Shown here in pieces: positions 8,839-17,774 of a stretch of 64,000 bases of DNA. A model generated the notes under the pieces. It did no database searches. It saw only the letters and a list, made by a program, of their open reading frames with translations, and was not told the origin of the DNA. Where the stretch lies: contig NC_019693.1 in NCBI RefSeq assembly GCF_000317105.1, forward strand, positions 3,286,001-3,350,000. Reading direction: 5' to 3'. The position numbers were made by a program, and so were the translations under genes. How positions within the stretch are numbered: the first letter of the stretch is position 1; each line of letters opens with the position of its first letter. The DNA is from Oscillatoria acuminata PCC 6304 (lineage in GTDB: Bacteria > Cyanobacteriota > Cyanobacteriia > Cyanobacteriales > Laspinemataceae).

Positions 8839-9036
8839 ATGATTTTGCCTGGATCGGCTGTTCGTGTTAAAAATCCCGATGATACTTACTACGACTTTCA
8901 AGGACAAGTGCAACGCCTCACCGATGGTAGAGCAGCAGTCCTGTTTGAGGGTGGAAATTGGGATAAATTAGTCACCTTTCGCCTCTCGGAACTCGAACCT
9001 GTAGATGCCACTGCGGGCCGCAAGAAAAGCAAATAG
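8839..9036 (+). CDS. ndhS: NAD(P)H-quinone oxidoreductase subunit S
   Basis: A 65-residue SH3-like protein matching cyanobacterial NdhS (CRR31-like), which helps dock ferredoxin on the photosynthetic NDH-1 complex at the thylakoid membrane. The characteristic run is [20 protein letters not shown] followed by [32 protein letters not shown]. The short basic tail GRKKSK is normal for these small subunits. It stands alone between rodA and a HAS-barrel-like gene. Confidence 0.8.
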   Translation: MILPGSAVRVKNPDDTYYDFQGQVQRLTDGRAAVLFEGGNWDKLVTFRLSELEPVDATAGRKKSK

Positions 9037-9126
9037 TTTACGCTGAATCATCATTCAGGGTTGATGAGATTTGACTCTTCAACCCTGTATTTTTTCTAAC
9101 CTTAAAAATATCTTTAAGCCTTAATT

Positions 9127-9795
9127 ATGCGTCTACCTTTACCACAATTTGCCAACGAACACCGTCACCCGGACCATATTGCTGAGGTGATTGAAACGGC
9201 AACGACGGAATTTTTAGCCCAATGTTTAGACCCAGAAGAGTTAAACTTTCCCCTAATGCCGCCCTTTGGAAGTTGGGTGAAATCTTTGGATGAAGAGTCA
9301 GGAAATCAGATTTATGGGGTGGTTTATTTTGCCACTACCAGTCCGATTGATTCCGTACATCGAGCCAGGGCGCTGGGCTTGTCCTTAGATGGGTTAAGGG
9401 AACAGCAACCCCAGATTTTTGCTATGCTCAAAACTGAATTTCGGGCTGCGATCGCCGGATTTTGTCCCCACCTTGACAACCCAAATGGGTCACGCCGTCC
9501 CACGGGAGTTGTCTATCAATATATTCCCCCCCGTCCCCCTCAAATTCACCAAGCCGTCTATCGCTGTCAACCCCCAGAAATCGTTCACTTTACCCAACAA
9601 TTTGATTTCCTCCGCACCCTGCTGCAAGTTCCCGGTGCACCCGTAGACGCCCTGACTGCGGCAGCCATTCGCGAAGTCTATCAATTACGCGGTGCCGATC
9701 GCGATTGGTTAGTCCAAGCCGGACGAACTTTGAGCGTCTTACTCAAGGATGATTACGATCGCCTCCGCCTAATTTTAAGTCAAATTCATCCCTAG
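9127..9795 (+). CDS. Conserved cyanobacterial protein, HAS-barrel-like N-terminus
   Basis: A 222-residue soluble protein. The N-terminus (MRLPLPQFANEHRHPDHIAEVIETATTEFLAQCL) followed by a short beta-rich stretch (PPFGSWVKSLDEESGNQIYGVVYFATTSPID) resembles HAS-barrel domains seen near HerA-type ATPases and in cyanobacterial proteins of unknown role. The C-terminal half is helical (FLRTLLQVPGAPVDALTAAAIREVYQL, then RTLSVLLKDDYDRLRLIL). There is no signal peptide, membrane segment or catalytic motif. I recognise it only as a conserved unknown; its neighbours do not suggest a pathway. Confidence 0.6.
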   Translation: MRLPLPQFANEHRHPDHIAEVIETATTEFLAQCLDPEELNFPLMPPFGSWVKSLDEESGNQIYGVVYFATTSPIDSVHRARALGLSLDGLREQQPQIFAMLKTEFRAAIAGFCPHLDNPNGSRRPTGVVYQYIPPRPPQIHQAVYRCQPPEIVHFTQQFDFLRTLLQVPGAPVDALTAAAIREVYQLRGADRDWLVQAGRTLSVLLKDDYDRLRLILSQIHP

Positions 9796-9820
9796 ATAAA
9801 TTTTCAGAATGGATGAGTCT

Positions 9821-9852
9821 GTAAACACCCGCTTTAGGGTGCGGGTGTTTAC
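9821..9852 (+). terminator. Hairpin terminator after the HAS-barrel-like gene
   Basis: A strong stem with arms GTAAACACCCGC and GCGGGTGTTTAC, 8-base loop, 26 bases after the stop at 9795. The run of T downstream is weak, so termination efficiency is uncertain; it could also be an mRNA-end stabiliser. Confidence 0.6.
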
Positions 9853-9974
9853 CTTGAAACTTCGTTACATTTTGTTACAAATTGGTTACAATCGAGAAGC
9901 AGACTCCTCTTGCGGTTAAGGGCGAGGGTGGCACTGCGCCTTCTCAACAAACCTCTCGATAGTTAGACCCATTT

Positions 9975-11099
9975 ATGTTTTATCCCGACTATAATCCGCC
10001 CTTATTTTTAAAAAATGGGCTGGCGATGACCCTGCATACTGCCTTAGTCGCAAGTCGAGAGTGGGAAAAGACGATCGCCGACCCCGAACCCCCCTATCAG
10101 GAAACCCACTTTACTGGCGCAGGAGGAGTCCCAATTTATGGCTGGGTGGCAATTCCCGATCGCCCTCGCGGAACGATTGTGGCAACTTACGGCATCACCG
10201 GAGAACTCCCGCAGCAGTGGTTTCTCAGACTTATGGGACGGAAAGCCTTTGCCCGAGGGTATGCAGTCGTCCTCTTTGACTGGCGTGCTCATGGCAAAAC
10301 CGCTGAATTATCTCCCACTCTGACTTCCGATGGACTCTACGAGGGGGAAGATTTTGTAAGAATAGCTGCCAAAGCTAAATCAATGGGATGTCCTGGACCC
10401 TTCTGGTTTCTCGGATATTCCCTGGGGGGACAATTGGCCCTGTGGGGGGTCAAAGCTGCCCAATCCATCGCCGATTGGGGAAAAAACTTAGATTTGGACC
10501 CCTCGGAACTTGGGGGTGGGGCGGTGATTTGTCCCAACCTGGATTCTAATCGGTCCCTGTCCTATTTAGTGAAACAACCCTTTGGGAAATATCTGGAGAA
10601 GGCGATCGCCAAGGAGTTGAAGAAACTCGCCTGGAAACTGCATCAGATGCATCCGAATGATATTGATCCCGAGGCGATCGCCCGCGCTAATAGCATTTGG
10701 GGATTTGACCATGAATTGGTGATTTCCCGCCTCGGGTTTGCCTCAGTCGAGGAGTATTACGCCGCCAGCAGTCCCCTGGGAATTCTGCCGGAGTTCACTA
10801 AACCCACGTTGATTTTATATGCGGCAGATGACCCGATGTTTCATCCGGCGATCGTGCCCGAGTTAAAGGAAATTTGCGACAGCAATCCGGCGATCGAGCT
10901 TTTGCTGACTCGGTATGGGGGCCATGTGGGCTATGTCAGTAATTTAGCCACCCAGAAAATAGCCGGAGATAGCGACTGCTGGTGGGGTTGGAATCGCGTC
11001 TTAGACTGGTGCGATCGCCAAGGAGAGGGATGCGCTGAGACAATCACTCAGGGGCGATCGACCCTCAACCCGAGTTTATCCGGGATTATCAAGGGTTAG
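9975..11099 (+). CDS. Alpha/beta hydrolase, YheT-like
   Basis: A 374-residue alpha/beta hydrolase. The nucleophile elbow GYSLGG places Ser at about residue 149. The acid is in LILYAADDPMF (about 282) and the His in TRYGGHVGYV (about 318). The oxyanion strand is TIVATYGITGEL. The order and spacing match the YheT/ABHD1-3 group, which act on lipid or small ester substrates, but the substrate here cannot be told. Upstream, TTGTTACAAATTGGTTACAAT at about 9873-9893 is promoter-like. There is no signal peptide, so it is likely cytoplasmic. Confidence 0.85.
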   Translation: MFYPDYNPPLFLKNGLAMTLHTALVASREWEKTIADPEPPYQETHFTGAGGVPIYGWVAIPDRPRGTIVATYGITGELPQQWFLRLMGRKAFARGYAVVLFDWRAHGKTAELSPTLTSDGLYEGEDFVRIAAKAKSMGCPGPFWFLGYSLGGQLALWGVKAAQSIADWGKNLDLDPSELGGGAVICPNLDSNRSLSYLVKQPFGKYLEKAIAKELKKLAWKLHQMHPNDIDPEAIARANSIWGFDHELVISRLGFASVEEYYAASSPLGILPEFTKPTLILYAADDPMFHPAIVPELKEICDSNPAIELLLTRYGGHVGYVSNLATQKIAGDSDCWWGWNRVLDWCDRQGEGCAETITQGRSTLNPSLSGIIKG

Positions 11100-11130
11100 G
11101 GCGTCGGTCCCCTCTGTGATACTAAGGGAC

Positions 11131-11199
11131 AAGAAACCCGGTTTCTGGCGCAGATTTGGTCCTAATGTGGATAAATTTTCTCAAGAAACCGGGTTTCTA
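11131..11199. repeat. AGAAACC-GGTTTCT inverted repeat pair
   Basis: Two near-identical palindromes, AGAAACCCGGTTTCT at 11132-11146 and AGAAACCGGGTTTCT at 11184-11198. Each is self-complementary around its centre, and the two pair with each other. They lie between convergent genes and could terminate either. This motif is a frequent dispersed repeat in Oscillatoriales genomes (general knowledge). Confidence 0.75.
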
Positions 11200-11219
11200 A
11201 ACGCTATGGTACCGATGCC

Positions 11220-11675
11220 CTAGTTAGAGTTGCCGCAGATGCGATCGAGAGCACGTTTGCCGCCCCATCGTTCCACCAATTGGTCATCGTACTCATCGGA
11301 GACTTCCAGAACCGCATTCACCGAGGATTCCAGTTCTTTTTTATCGCAAGTGGATCCCACAATGCTATGTTCAAAGAGGATATCGCCCTTCCCGTCGATC
11401 CCAAAAGCCCCGAAAATCATATTGCTATTCTGTTCCAGGAGAAAGCGCATCAGATCCGCAGTCAGTTCCGCCTCCGTCACCACATAAGCGCGGGTATTGA
11501 TCACGGAATCTTCTTCTCCCCAAGGTAAAATCAGGACTTCCACCAGGGCGGAACCCATAAATAGCCCCAATCCGGGGATATCTTGGCGAGCACAGGGAAA
11601 TTTGCCAAATAATTCTTGCATCCAGAGGGCGACTTTGTGATAACAGGCTTCTTGTGCTGAGGTTTGAAATTGCAT
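11220..11675 (-). CDS. YbjN / type III chaperone-like protein
   Basis: A 151-residue soluble protein with the YbjN/T3SS-chaperone-like alpha-beta pattern. An N-terminal helix (SAQEACYHKVALWMQELFGKF) is followed by strands (FMGSALVEVLILPWGEEDSVINTRAYVV). Then come a helix (AELTADLMRFLLEQNSNMIFGAFGIDGKGDILFEHSIVG) and a C-terminal helix rich in acids. Cyanobacterial members are common and uncharacterised; a role in protein-complex assembly is only a guess from the fold. It is convergent with the hydrolase gene. Confidence 0.7.
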   Translation of the reverse strand: MQFQTSAQEACYHKVALWMQELFGKFPCARQDIPGLGLFMGSALVEVLILPWGEEDSVINTRAYVVTEAELTADLMRFLLEQNSNMIFGAFGIDGKGDILFEHSIVGSTCDKKELESSVNAVLEVSDEYDDQLVERWGGKRALDRICGNSN

Positions 11676-11965
11676 TTGGATTCTCCTTCTTAGTTAGAGT
11701 CGCTATTGAGTGCTTTGTATCATCTTCCCAGGTTGGGTGACTCTGTTTTTAGGATGAAGCCACCTTTAACGATGAAACAACAGGAGTAGCGGGTTGAAAA
11801 ACATTGGATGCGATCGGCATCACAGGAGTAGAGTAAAGTATTTCACCTGGCTTCGAGGATAGCGATCGCACAGTGGCGGCCTAAATCGGTTGATAATACA
11901 ACAAGTCAACCGGGGAATCACTGAATTTCCCTACTTTAATTCAAGATTTAATCGAGGTTTTCACA

Positions 11966-12226
11966 ATGAGTATATTTGCTCCCACCCATAAATTGATTGC
12001 CCCTGCTGGAGAAGAAACCCCTGTGATGCTTTTTTCCCAGAGTGAAAGTCACAAATACCAGGTGATGAGCGAAATTGAGTATCTCGAAGGCAGCGAAGCG
12101 ATCTATGAATGGCATCCCTGTCAGGGTGTGACGTACCGAGGATTTGTACTCAATGGTTTAAAAATTCTGCCCTTAGAAGTCAGTCAAGGGTGGCACTATT
12201 CCCCGGTTAACTCGGCGGCGAATTAG
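11966..12226 (+). CDS. Small conserved hypothetical protein
   Basis: An 86-residue protein preceded by a weak GAGG ribosome site. It is beta-rich and mildly acidic (HKLIAPAGEETPVMLFSQSESHKYQVMSEIEYLEGSEAIYEWHPCQGVTYRGFVLNGLKILPLEV), with no signal peptide or membrane segment. I do not recognise the family. Codon use and the HIP1-rich surroundings match the core genome. It is the last ordinary gene before the island. Confidence 0.55.
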   Translation: MSIFAPTHKLIAPAGEETPVMLFSQSESHKYQVMSEIEYLEGSEAIYEWHPCQGVTYRGFVLNGLKILPLEVSQGWHYSPVNSAAN

Positions 12227-12394
12227 AGGGAATGGGGTGATCTCACCTTAATTCCTCCTAGTATATTGTCCCCACTTCGCTTTAATCGTTTGGATCGGTA
12301 GTTCCGGATCCACTTTATAAAGAAAATCACAAAACTTGAACCGTCAACTAAACACCGACTGCAAATGCCCCATCTTTTCTACATGAGAACTGTA

Positions 12395-12722
12395 ATTCAA
12401 CCCATATTCTGCCGGTTTAATTGCTGATTTTTATTCCTAAAAACCTTTGCCTAGCAATGGTTTCAGCGATTTTGTAGAAAATCCAGAGGAACGAGGGTCC
12501 TCACTGTAACCGGAGTTTTTTGGCTTATTGATAATATTCTCAATAAAAAGCGCATTTTTTGAGTGCTGACTCCGATGAATGGAGTTATAGATCTCCTTCT
12601 ACATAAAACAGTTAAAAATCTTATAGGGAAAGGTTTTTAGCCATTTTAGAAAAATAGTTGCTTCAGCTAAAAAACTTGTGGAGATATTCCATATAAGTAT
12701 TTTTGCTTATGCGAAATGTGGT
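12395..12722 (+). repeat. Island-edge direct repeat, left copy
   Basis: About 330 bases similar to a segment at 46645-46965 plus 48631-48648, in the same orientation. Shared blocks include GCCGGTTTAAT, TTTCAGCGATTTTGTAGAAAA, TTTTTAGCCATTTTAGAAAAATAGTTG and AACTTGYGGAGATATTCC. Both copies end in a hairpin with ATAAG/CTTAT arms before TGCGAAATGTGG. Identity is roughly 70-75 percent by eye, with small indels. It contains no conserved reading frame. Confidence 0.75.
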
Positions 12723-12904
12723 ATTTAATCCCGGGGAAATGTTTTTCAACAAATATTCATACCGTTCCCCAATTTCTGATTTTTCAGCTAACAGGGCTGC
12801 ACCTATTACTGCCTCTGTTGTTGTGGGTTAAAGTCTGAATATATTTCGATTGTAACTCGACCCTTGGCACAATATCAAATCCACAGTCATGAAAGGCAAT
12901 CTCA

Positions 12905-12962
12905 AACCCCCAACCCCAGAAAATAAGCTAAGGTTTTTGATGGATTGGGGGTTGTTTTTTTT
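12905..12962 (+). terminator. Rho-independent terminator
   Basis: Arms AACCCCCAA (12905-12913) and TTGGGGGTT (12945-12953) are followed by a run of eight T on the plus strand. The nearest plus-strand gene ends 680 bases earlier, so it may end a transcript from the edge repeat. Confidence 0.75.
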
Positions 12963-13247
12963 AGCCAGTTATTAATAGATTTACCGAGGCGATCGCACCA
13001 TGCCGGTTCCCCCTTGATTGCCAATACAGTTCAAATCTGGTGAAACCCAATCTCATCTGCGGAAAAAGTAGGGGGTTGGAAGGGGAAAGACTGTTGTTTC
13101 ATGGAGTAATTTTTAGCAAATTCAAGAATTTGCCGTCAGGAAATAAACCAGCAGAGAGAGGCATTATGACTTTCTTCAAGCTAGGCAATTACTCTCATAA
13201 TTTATGCAATTTTTAGCCTAAGGGTGAGATAATAGTCGATTTTTATT

Positions 13248-14048
13248 TTAGACTCTTTTTCTAACTGGCATAATTTTCATGATCTGCAAAAATAAGAGAA
13301 TTAAATATAAGGGATTGAGCAATAGATAACGCTTCCAGAGACGAATGGGTTCACGGGTTAGGCGGAAAAACCATTCTAAACCTATTCGTTGCATCCAAGG
13401 GGGAGCTTGTTGAATATTTCCGGCATGAAAATCAAAAGCAGCACCAACACAAATAACCGGACAATTTAGCTGTTTGTGATGGTTGAAAGCCCAGGCTTCT
13501 TGACGCGGACAACCCAATCCAACAAAGACAATTCCAGCACCAGAATCGCAAATTTGTTGGATATAGGTGGCATCTTCTTCGGGACTTAAATTCCGGAAAG
13601 GAGGGGAAATTGTTCCAGCAATGTTCAAATTAGGAAATTTATTTTTCAAATTTAGTTCTAGACTTTCTAACACTTTTGGTGTAGAACCATAGAGAAAAAT
13701 TTTAATCTTTTCATCAGCCGCACGTTGGCAAATATGCAACATGAGGGTAGGACCATAAACGCGATCGCTTAAACGCTTTTGATCAGGTTGAGTAAATAAA
13801 TTGACCGCCCAGCGCACAGGCTGACCATCGGGGGTTACAATGGTAAATTGATTCAGGCGATCGCCATGACCTTGGGGATCTAAATAGCCTGTCATAATTC
13901 CATGTACAGGAGTGGGCGCTACCGTACAGGAATGACCGATTTTAGCACATTCCATAATAAAATCTGTACAGTCTTGATAATTAGTCCGGCTAACTCCTAT
14001 TCCTAAAACAGAAGTTTTGACAGGAGGAATTAAAATATTAGTGTTCAT
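13248..14048 (-). CDS. WecG/TagA/CpsF family glycosyltransferase
   Basis: A 266-residue GT26 enzyme. Members transfer a sugar such as ManNAc, ManNAcA or glucose to a lipid-linked GlcNAc on the inner membrane face. Family motifs are [41 protein letters not shown] and IVFVGLGCPRQEAWAFNHH, with GAAFDFHAG and LEWFFRLTREPIRLWKRYLL near the C-terminus. The C-terminal basic amphipathic segment fits membrane association. It is complete. A truncated paralogue lies just upstream (14237-14539). The gene is the leftmost in the exopolysaccharide island; the donor sugar is not predictable. Confidence 0.9.
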   Translation of the reverse strand: MNTNILIPPVKTSVLGIGVSRTNYQDCTDFIMECAKIGHSCTVAPTPVHGIMTGYLDPQGHGDRLNQFTIVTPDGQPVRWAVNLFTQPDQKRLSDRVYGPTLMLHICQRAADEKIKIFLYGSTPKVLESLELNLKNKFPNLNIAGTISPPFRNLSPEEDATYIQQICDSGAGIVFVGLGCPRQEAWAFNHHKQLNCPVICVGAAFDFHAGNIQQAPPWMQRIGLEWFFRLTREPIRLWKRYLLLNPLYLILLFLQIMKIMPVRKRV

Positions 14049-14236
14049 TTTTGATTGGGATTGTAGTAGTTGTTAGGAAGGAAAACATCATTCATTTCGA
14101 GAATAAACTCATCACTCATTAATTTATTCAAAAGCATGGGGATTAAACAAGTGACGACCGGAAGATATTGACTCAACGGTTGCACTATTTAAGATTAAAA
14201 TAGACCCCTTCTTATTAAATCAATTGCGATGGCTTC

Positions 14237-14539
14237 TCATACCTTTAAAATCAAGGCAGGACCATAGACGCGATCGGGCAGTTTAATGCCGTGAATCCAG
14301 TTGCACGCCCACCGAACTGGCTGTCCATCCGGAGTTACCAAGTCAAATGCATTTAAGGGGCGACGATGAACGGGATCAAAAAAGCCTGTCATCACACCAT
14401 GAACCGCCAAAGCTGTCATGGCTAGAGGCGATCGCGTCTTCGCTGCATTAATAATTGCTTCCACCCCATATTCATAATCAATCGCCGATATTTCAACCCC
14501 GAGTACCGGGTATTTCCCTCGATTAATCACCCCAATCAC
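14237..14539 (-). pseudogene. Truncated WecG/TagA/CpsF glycosyltransferase
   Basis: Only 100 residues, corresponding to the first 105 or so of the neighbouring full-length enzyme. [48 protein letters not shown] and [12 protein letters not shown] align block for block, and the frame then stops. The C-terminal two thirds, including the GLGxPxQExW core, are gone. It differs from the intact neighbour at many positions, so it is an old paralogue rather than a fresh partial copy. It is almost certainly non-functional as a transferase. Confidence 0.8.
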
Positions 14540-14643
14540 CTCATAGTAAGAAATCGGTAAGTTTTAATCCCTAGCAATTAGCCTTAGCGCTAATTGCTAA
14601 ATATTTTATCGGTAATTTTCTGAGTCTAGGCTTAATTGCCACT

Positions 14644-15843
14644 CTAACCGTGCAGAACTTGAGTATAGACAGATTTTGTTTTTTCGGCTAATTTTTCCCA
14701 AGTGTAATGTTCCAAAACTTTCTGATATCCCGCTTCCCCCAGTTGAATGCAGAGGGATGGGTTGTTCAGGAGTTCTATAATTTTATCAGCAATTTGGCTC
14801 GGATTTGGAACGACTAAAAATCCATTAACTCCCTCATCAATGACATTCCGAATGGCCGGAATATTTCCCCCAATTGCTGGTTTTTTCATCATCCATGCTT
14901 CCGTATAAACCCCCCCAAAACTTTCTTGCATAGAAGGGACACAAAGTAAATCACAAGCTGCCAATGCGTCGGTTTTTTCTTCTAAACTAACTTTGTCCAG
15001 TTCCAAAATCCGGCGGTCCTTAACTTCTGCAAAGAATTTTTCCGAAAATTTAGTGCGGGGACCAATGGCGACAAAGCGAGTTTCCGGAAACTTAGCCCAA
15101 ACAGTTTCAGCCGACTTAATAAAGGCTTCAATCCCTTTATACTCATACTTTTGCCCCAGGAATAACACCATAGGATGGGAACCGAGGGAATATTTATTTC
15201 GGAAGCGATCGCCATCGCCATCTGATGCTAATAAAGGTCCGATCCCCGTCACAAATATATTGTCTTCCTTAGCCCCGAGTTCGATTAACGTTTGCTTTTC
15301 GACCTGGGTTAAAGCAATCACTGCATCCGCTTGACGGTAAAGATTAATGTACTCTCGGTACAGCCATCCCACCCAGCGAGGATGATGTAATGGGACGAAT
15401 ACAAAGGGAATATTTAACTTTTGTGCCAGTTGCCAGGAGGCATAACTTAGCCCCTCTCTCCCCATCCTGACATTGTGAATAATTTCAGGTTTCTCCGCAT
15501 ACTGTTCGAGTTTAGGTAACAAAACCTTAGAAATTTTGGCAATGGCAGTTTTCTTAATCCCATAATACCCAGCTACATAAGGAATCAACGACTTTCGTTC
15601 AGCATGGGTCAAGGTAATTTGTTTGACCTCTACCCCATCAAGTTCATATTCATTAACTTGTTCCGGCGCTTTTAAAGTTGTTCCTAATAACCAATCGGTT
15701 CGATTTTCGGTCCAGTGCGTAATCACTCGAACCTGGTTGGTTTGAGCTAAAGTTGAAACAATTTTATGGGTATGAAGTTGAGCGCCGCCAATTGCTGGAG
15801 GATAGGCTGTAATCGTGTAAAGTATTTTTAAAGAATAAGGCAT
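14644..15843 (-). CDS. GT4 family glycosyltransferase
   Basis: A 399-residue GT-B fold retaining glycosyltransferase. The N-terminal domain begins LKILYTITAYPPAIGGAQLHTHKIVSTLAQ, with the usual Gly-Gly loop. The C-terminal donor domain has PMVLFLGQKYEYKGIEAF, the CDLLCVPSMQESFGGVYTEAW stretch with the EX7E-type pair, and KPAIGGNIPAIRNVIDEGVNGFLV. It is soluble, probably acting at the inner face of the cytoplasmic membrane on the lipid-linked repeat unit. Acceptor and donor are not predictable. The promoter would lie in the 345-base gap upstream. Confidence 0.9.
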   Translation of the reverse strand: MPYSLKILYTITAYPPAIGGAQLHTHKIVSTLAQTNQVRVITHWTENRTDWLLGTTLKAPEQVNEYELDGVEVKQITLTHAERKSLIPYVAGYYGIKKTAIAKISKVLLPKLEQYAEKPEIIHNVRMGREGLSYASWQLAQKLNIPFVFVPLHHPRWVGWLYREYINLYRQADAVIALTQVEKQTLIELGAKEDNIFVTGIGPLLASDGDGDRFRNKYSLGSHPMVLFLGQKYEYKGIEAFIKSAETVWAKFPETRFVAIGPRTKFSEKFFAEVKDRRILELDKVSLEEKTDALAACDLLCVPSMQESFGGVYTEAWMMKKPAIGGNIPAIRNVIDEGVNGFLVVPNPSQIADKIIELLNNPSLCIQLGEAGYQKVLEHYTWEKLAEKTKSVYTQVLHG

Positions 15844-16189
15844 TACCCTGATTTAATTTTCAAATAGGGTTATCTATAGCGTTCCCACTCTACATGATTC
15901 TTGTAAACTTTACAAGATTACCCCGATTTAATCGAGGATTTACATCAGATCTGAATCGAAAACAGCTATCCTTGATATTATGGCTTAAGTTTCATTATTC
16001 TTGCAACTTTTTCTCCAGGGATCATTTGCACAGAGGGATGGGAAGTAGGTGGGCGTAATTAAACCGAAGTTGATTAACCGTCCGAACCTTTAATGTGAAA
16101 GGGTTTTAGGCAAAACGGATAGAGGAATATTTTCGCACACCTACTGAGCAGCCTTGACGGTGATGGAAATGAGGTACAATACCTACCCA
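15844..16189. other. Gap between two minus-strand glycosyltransferase genes
   Basis: About 345 bases without a gene. A small hairpin TCTTGTAAACTTTACAAGA lies near 15890-15908, upstream of the 14644-15843 gene. The rest is AT-rich and unremarkable. Confidence 0.5.
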
Positions 16190-17353
16190 TTAAGCCAGAG
16201 CCAACTCATAAATGTTTAAAAGTTGTTGATAGTTCAAGTCCGCCGTGTATTTAGACTCAAACTCCTTTCGGGCTTCTTGCCGCATCTTCTTAACTTCTAG
16301 GGGATGGGATAATATCCATTCTATGCGCTCTTGCAAGTCTTGGGGATCTCCGGCCCGAAACAGGAGCCCAGTGCGACCCGGATCAATCAATAAAGACATC
16401 GTACCTAAGTTACTGGCAATTACCGGCACTCCTGCGGCATAGGCTTCAATGACTACCAGACCAAAGGTCTCATACCAAACTGAGGGAAATATCAAAACTT
16501 GGGCATTTTTCATTAACGATTGGAGTTGATCCTGGGACTGCCTTCCCATCCATTCCACCCCTGGAATCCGTGTAGCAGCTTCTTCTACGGTGGGGGCTAA
16601 TGGTCCGTCTCCGATAATTTTTAGACCGATGCGATCGCCCAGTGTTTCCCAGGCGGCGAGGAGGGTATCCAGACCTTTCTCCGGGGACAGTCGTCCCACA
16701 AATAGCGCATAGTCTCCTTGACCCTCACCGCAACCGGGATCGACGGATACAAAATTAGGTTTCACGGTGATTTTGTTTGCAGGTAACCCAGCTTCTATAA
16801 ATTTGTTCCGAGCAAAGTCAGTTAAAGCAATGTAGCAGTCTACGCGATCGCGCCAAGTCCCTCGGATCCGGTGTACGGTTTGCATCGTCCCCACCACTGC
16901 CGAACCGATGCGACTATCCCGGTAACAAGTATGAACCACTGCTGGAGTTGGGAAAAATTTTCCCATACAGTCTTCACAGACTTTCCCATCCCGATAAAAG
17001 AAGGAATTGGCGCAAAACAGGCGGAAGTTGTGCAGGGTTTGTACCACCGGCACCCTAGCTTCCCGACAGGCATCATAAACGGAGGGGGATAGCAAAGGGA
17101 AAAAATTATGAACATGGACGATATCCGGTCCAAAGCGATTAATTTCTTGCAAAACCCGTTCTTTGGAGGCATGGGAGTAGATCGCGGTGACTGCAGTCAT
17201 GGCTTGGCTGAACTTTGAGGCGATCGCATCATTATCCACATCCAGCAAAGCCACTGCGTTACCATGAGCTTCCAGCAAGTTTTTCTCGGCGCGCACCACC
17301 ACATCCTCGCCGCCCGCCATTTTGTAAAAGTTATGAAGTTGTAAAATTCTCAT
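16190..17353 (-). CDS. GT4 family glycosyltransferase (parent of a duplicated fragment)
   Basis: A 387-residue GT-B enzyme. The start reads MRILQLHNFYKMAGGEDVVVRAEKNLLEAHGN. A cysteine-bearing segment (LFCANSFFYRDGKVCEDCMGKFF) sits after the first domain. The donor domain has DYALFVGRLSPEKGLDTLL, ETFGLVVIEAYAAGVPVIASNLG and GRTGLLFRAGDPQDL. The first 121 or so codons plus about 195 bases upstream are copied at 26843-27400, where the copy is a pseudogene. This gene itself is intact. Substrates are unknown. Confidence 0.92.
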   Translation of the reverse strand: MRILQLHNFYKMAGGEDVVVRAEKNLLEAHGNAVALLDVDNDAIASKFSQAMTAVTAIYSHASKERVLQEINRFGPDIVHVHNFFPLLSPSVYDACREARVPVVQTLHNFRLFCANSFFYRDGKVCEDCMGKFFPTPAVVHTCYRDSRIGSAVVGTMQTVHRIRGTWRDRVDCYIALTDFARNKFIEAGLPANKITVKPNFVSVDPGCGEGQGDYALFVGRLSPEKGLDTLLAAWETLGDRIGLKIIGDGPLAPTVEEAATRIPGVEWMGRQSQDQLQSLMKNAQVLIFPSVWYETFGLVVIEAYAAGVPVIASNLGTMSLLIDPGRTGLLFRAGDPQDLQERIEWILSHPLEVKKMRQEARKEFESKYTADLNYQQLLNIYELALA

Positions 17354-17774
17354 GGGATAAGCCGGTGGCTGGATAATGGTAAACAGTTTCTCTTGATTTT
17401 AGCTGAAGTAAGACTTGGGAATCGCTGCTGCGATTGGTCAATAGACCAACGCCTTCCTAGTTCGGTTCCTGATTCTCGGAGTAAGGCCACTCTTGCTTTT
17501 CCCCTGGTCCAGAATCTTGGCGATCGCCCCGTTCCTATCCCATTCACCCAGGGCTATTTCATTCTAATATTAAGACGTGATAGAAAAATAAAACAATCTC
17601 ACCGATGGGTCAGATCAAGATGTCCCAGATAACCATTGCTGAAGCATTTGCCGATCTGGAGGATTGCCGACCTCAAGCAGGGAGGATTGATCTCTTACAG
17701 TTTTCCCTTGATTAGGAAGCAAACCCCCGCTTTTTAGGGGAGCCTACAACTCGTATATTAACTAAGGATTAGCC
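17354..17774. other. Divergent promoter region, partly duplicated
   Basis: About 420 bases between a minus-strand glycosyltransferase and a plus-strand methyltransferase. The part up to about 17549 is duplicated at 27205-27400. A short CCCCCGCTTTTTAGGGG stem lies at about 17726-17742, just before the methyltransferase. No gene is seen. Confidence 0.55.

Larger units (their letters stand above)
12227..13247. other. 1-kb gene-free left edge of the polysaccharide island
   Basis: No convincing coding frame on either strand. It holds the left island-edge repeat (about 12395-12722), a plus-strand terminator (12905-12962) with no gene just upstream of it, and AT-rich filler. A plus-strand terminator here suggests an unannotated non-coding transcript arising within the region. 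Confidence 0.6.

Noticed and set aside
13020-13050. tRNA-like T-loop sequence GTTCAAATC
   Set aside because: No acceptor, D or anticodon stems can be formed around it.
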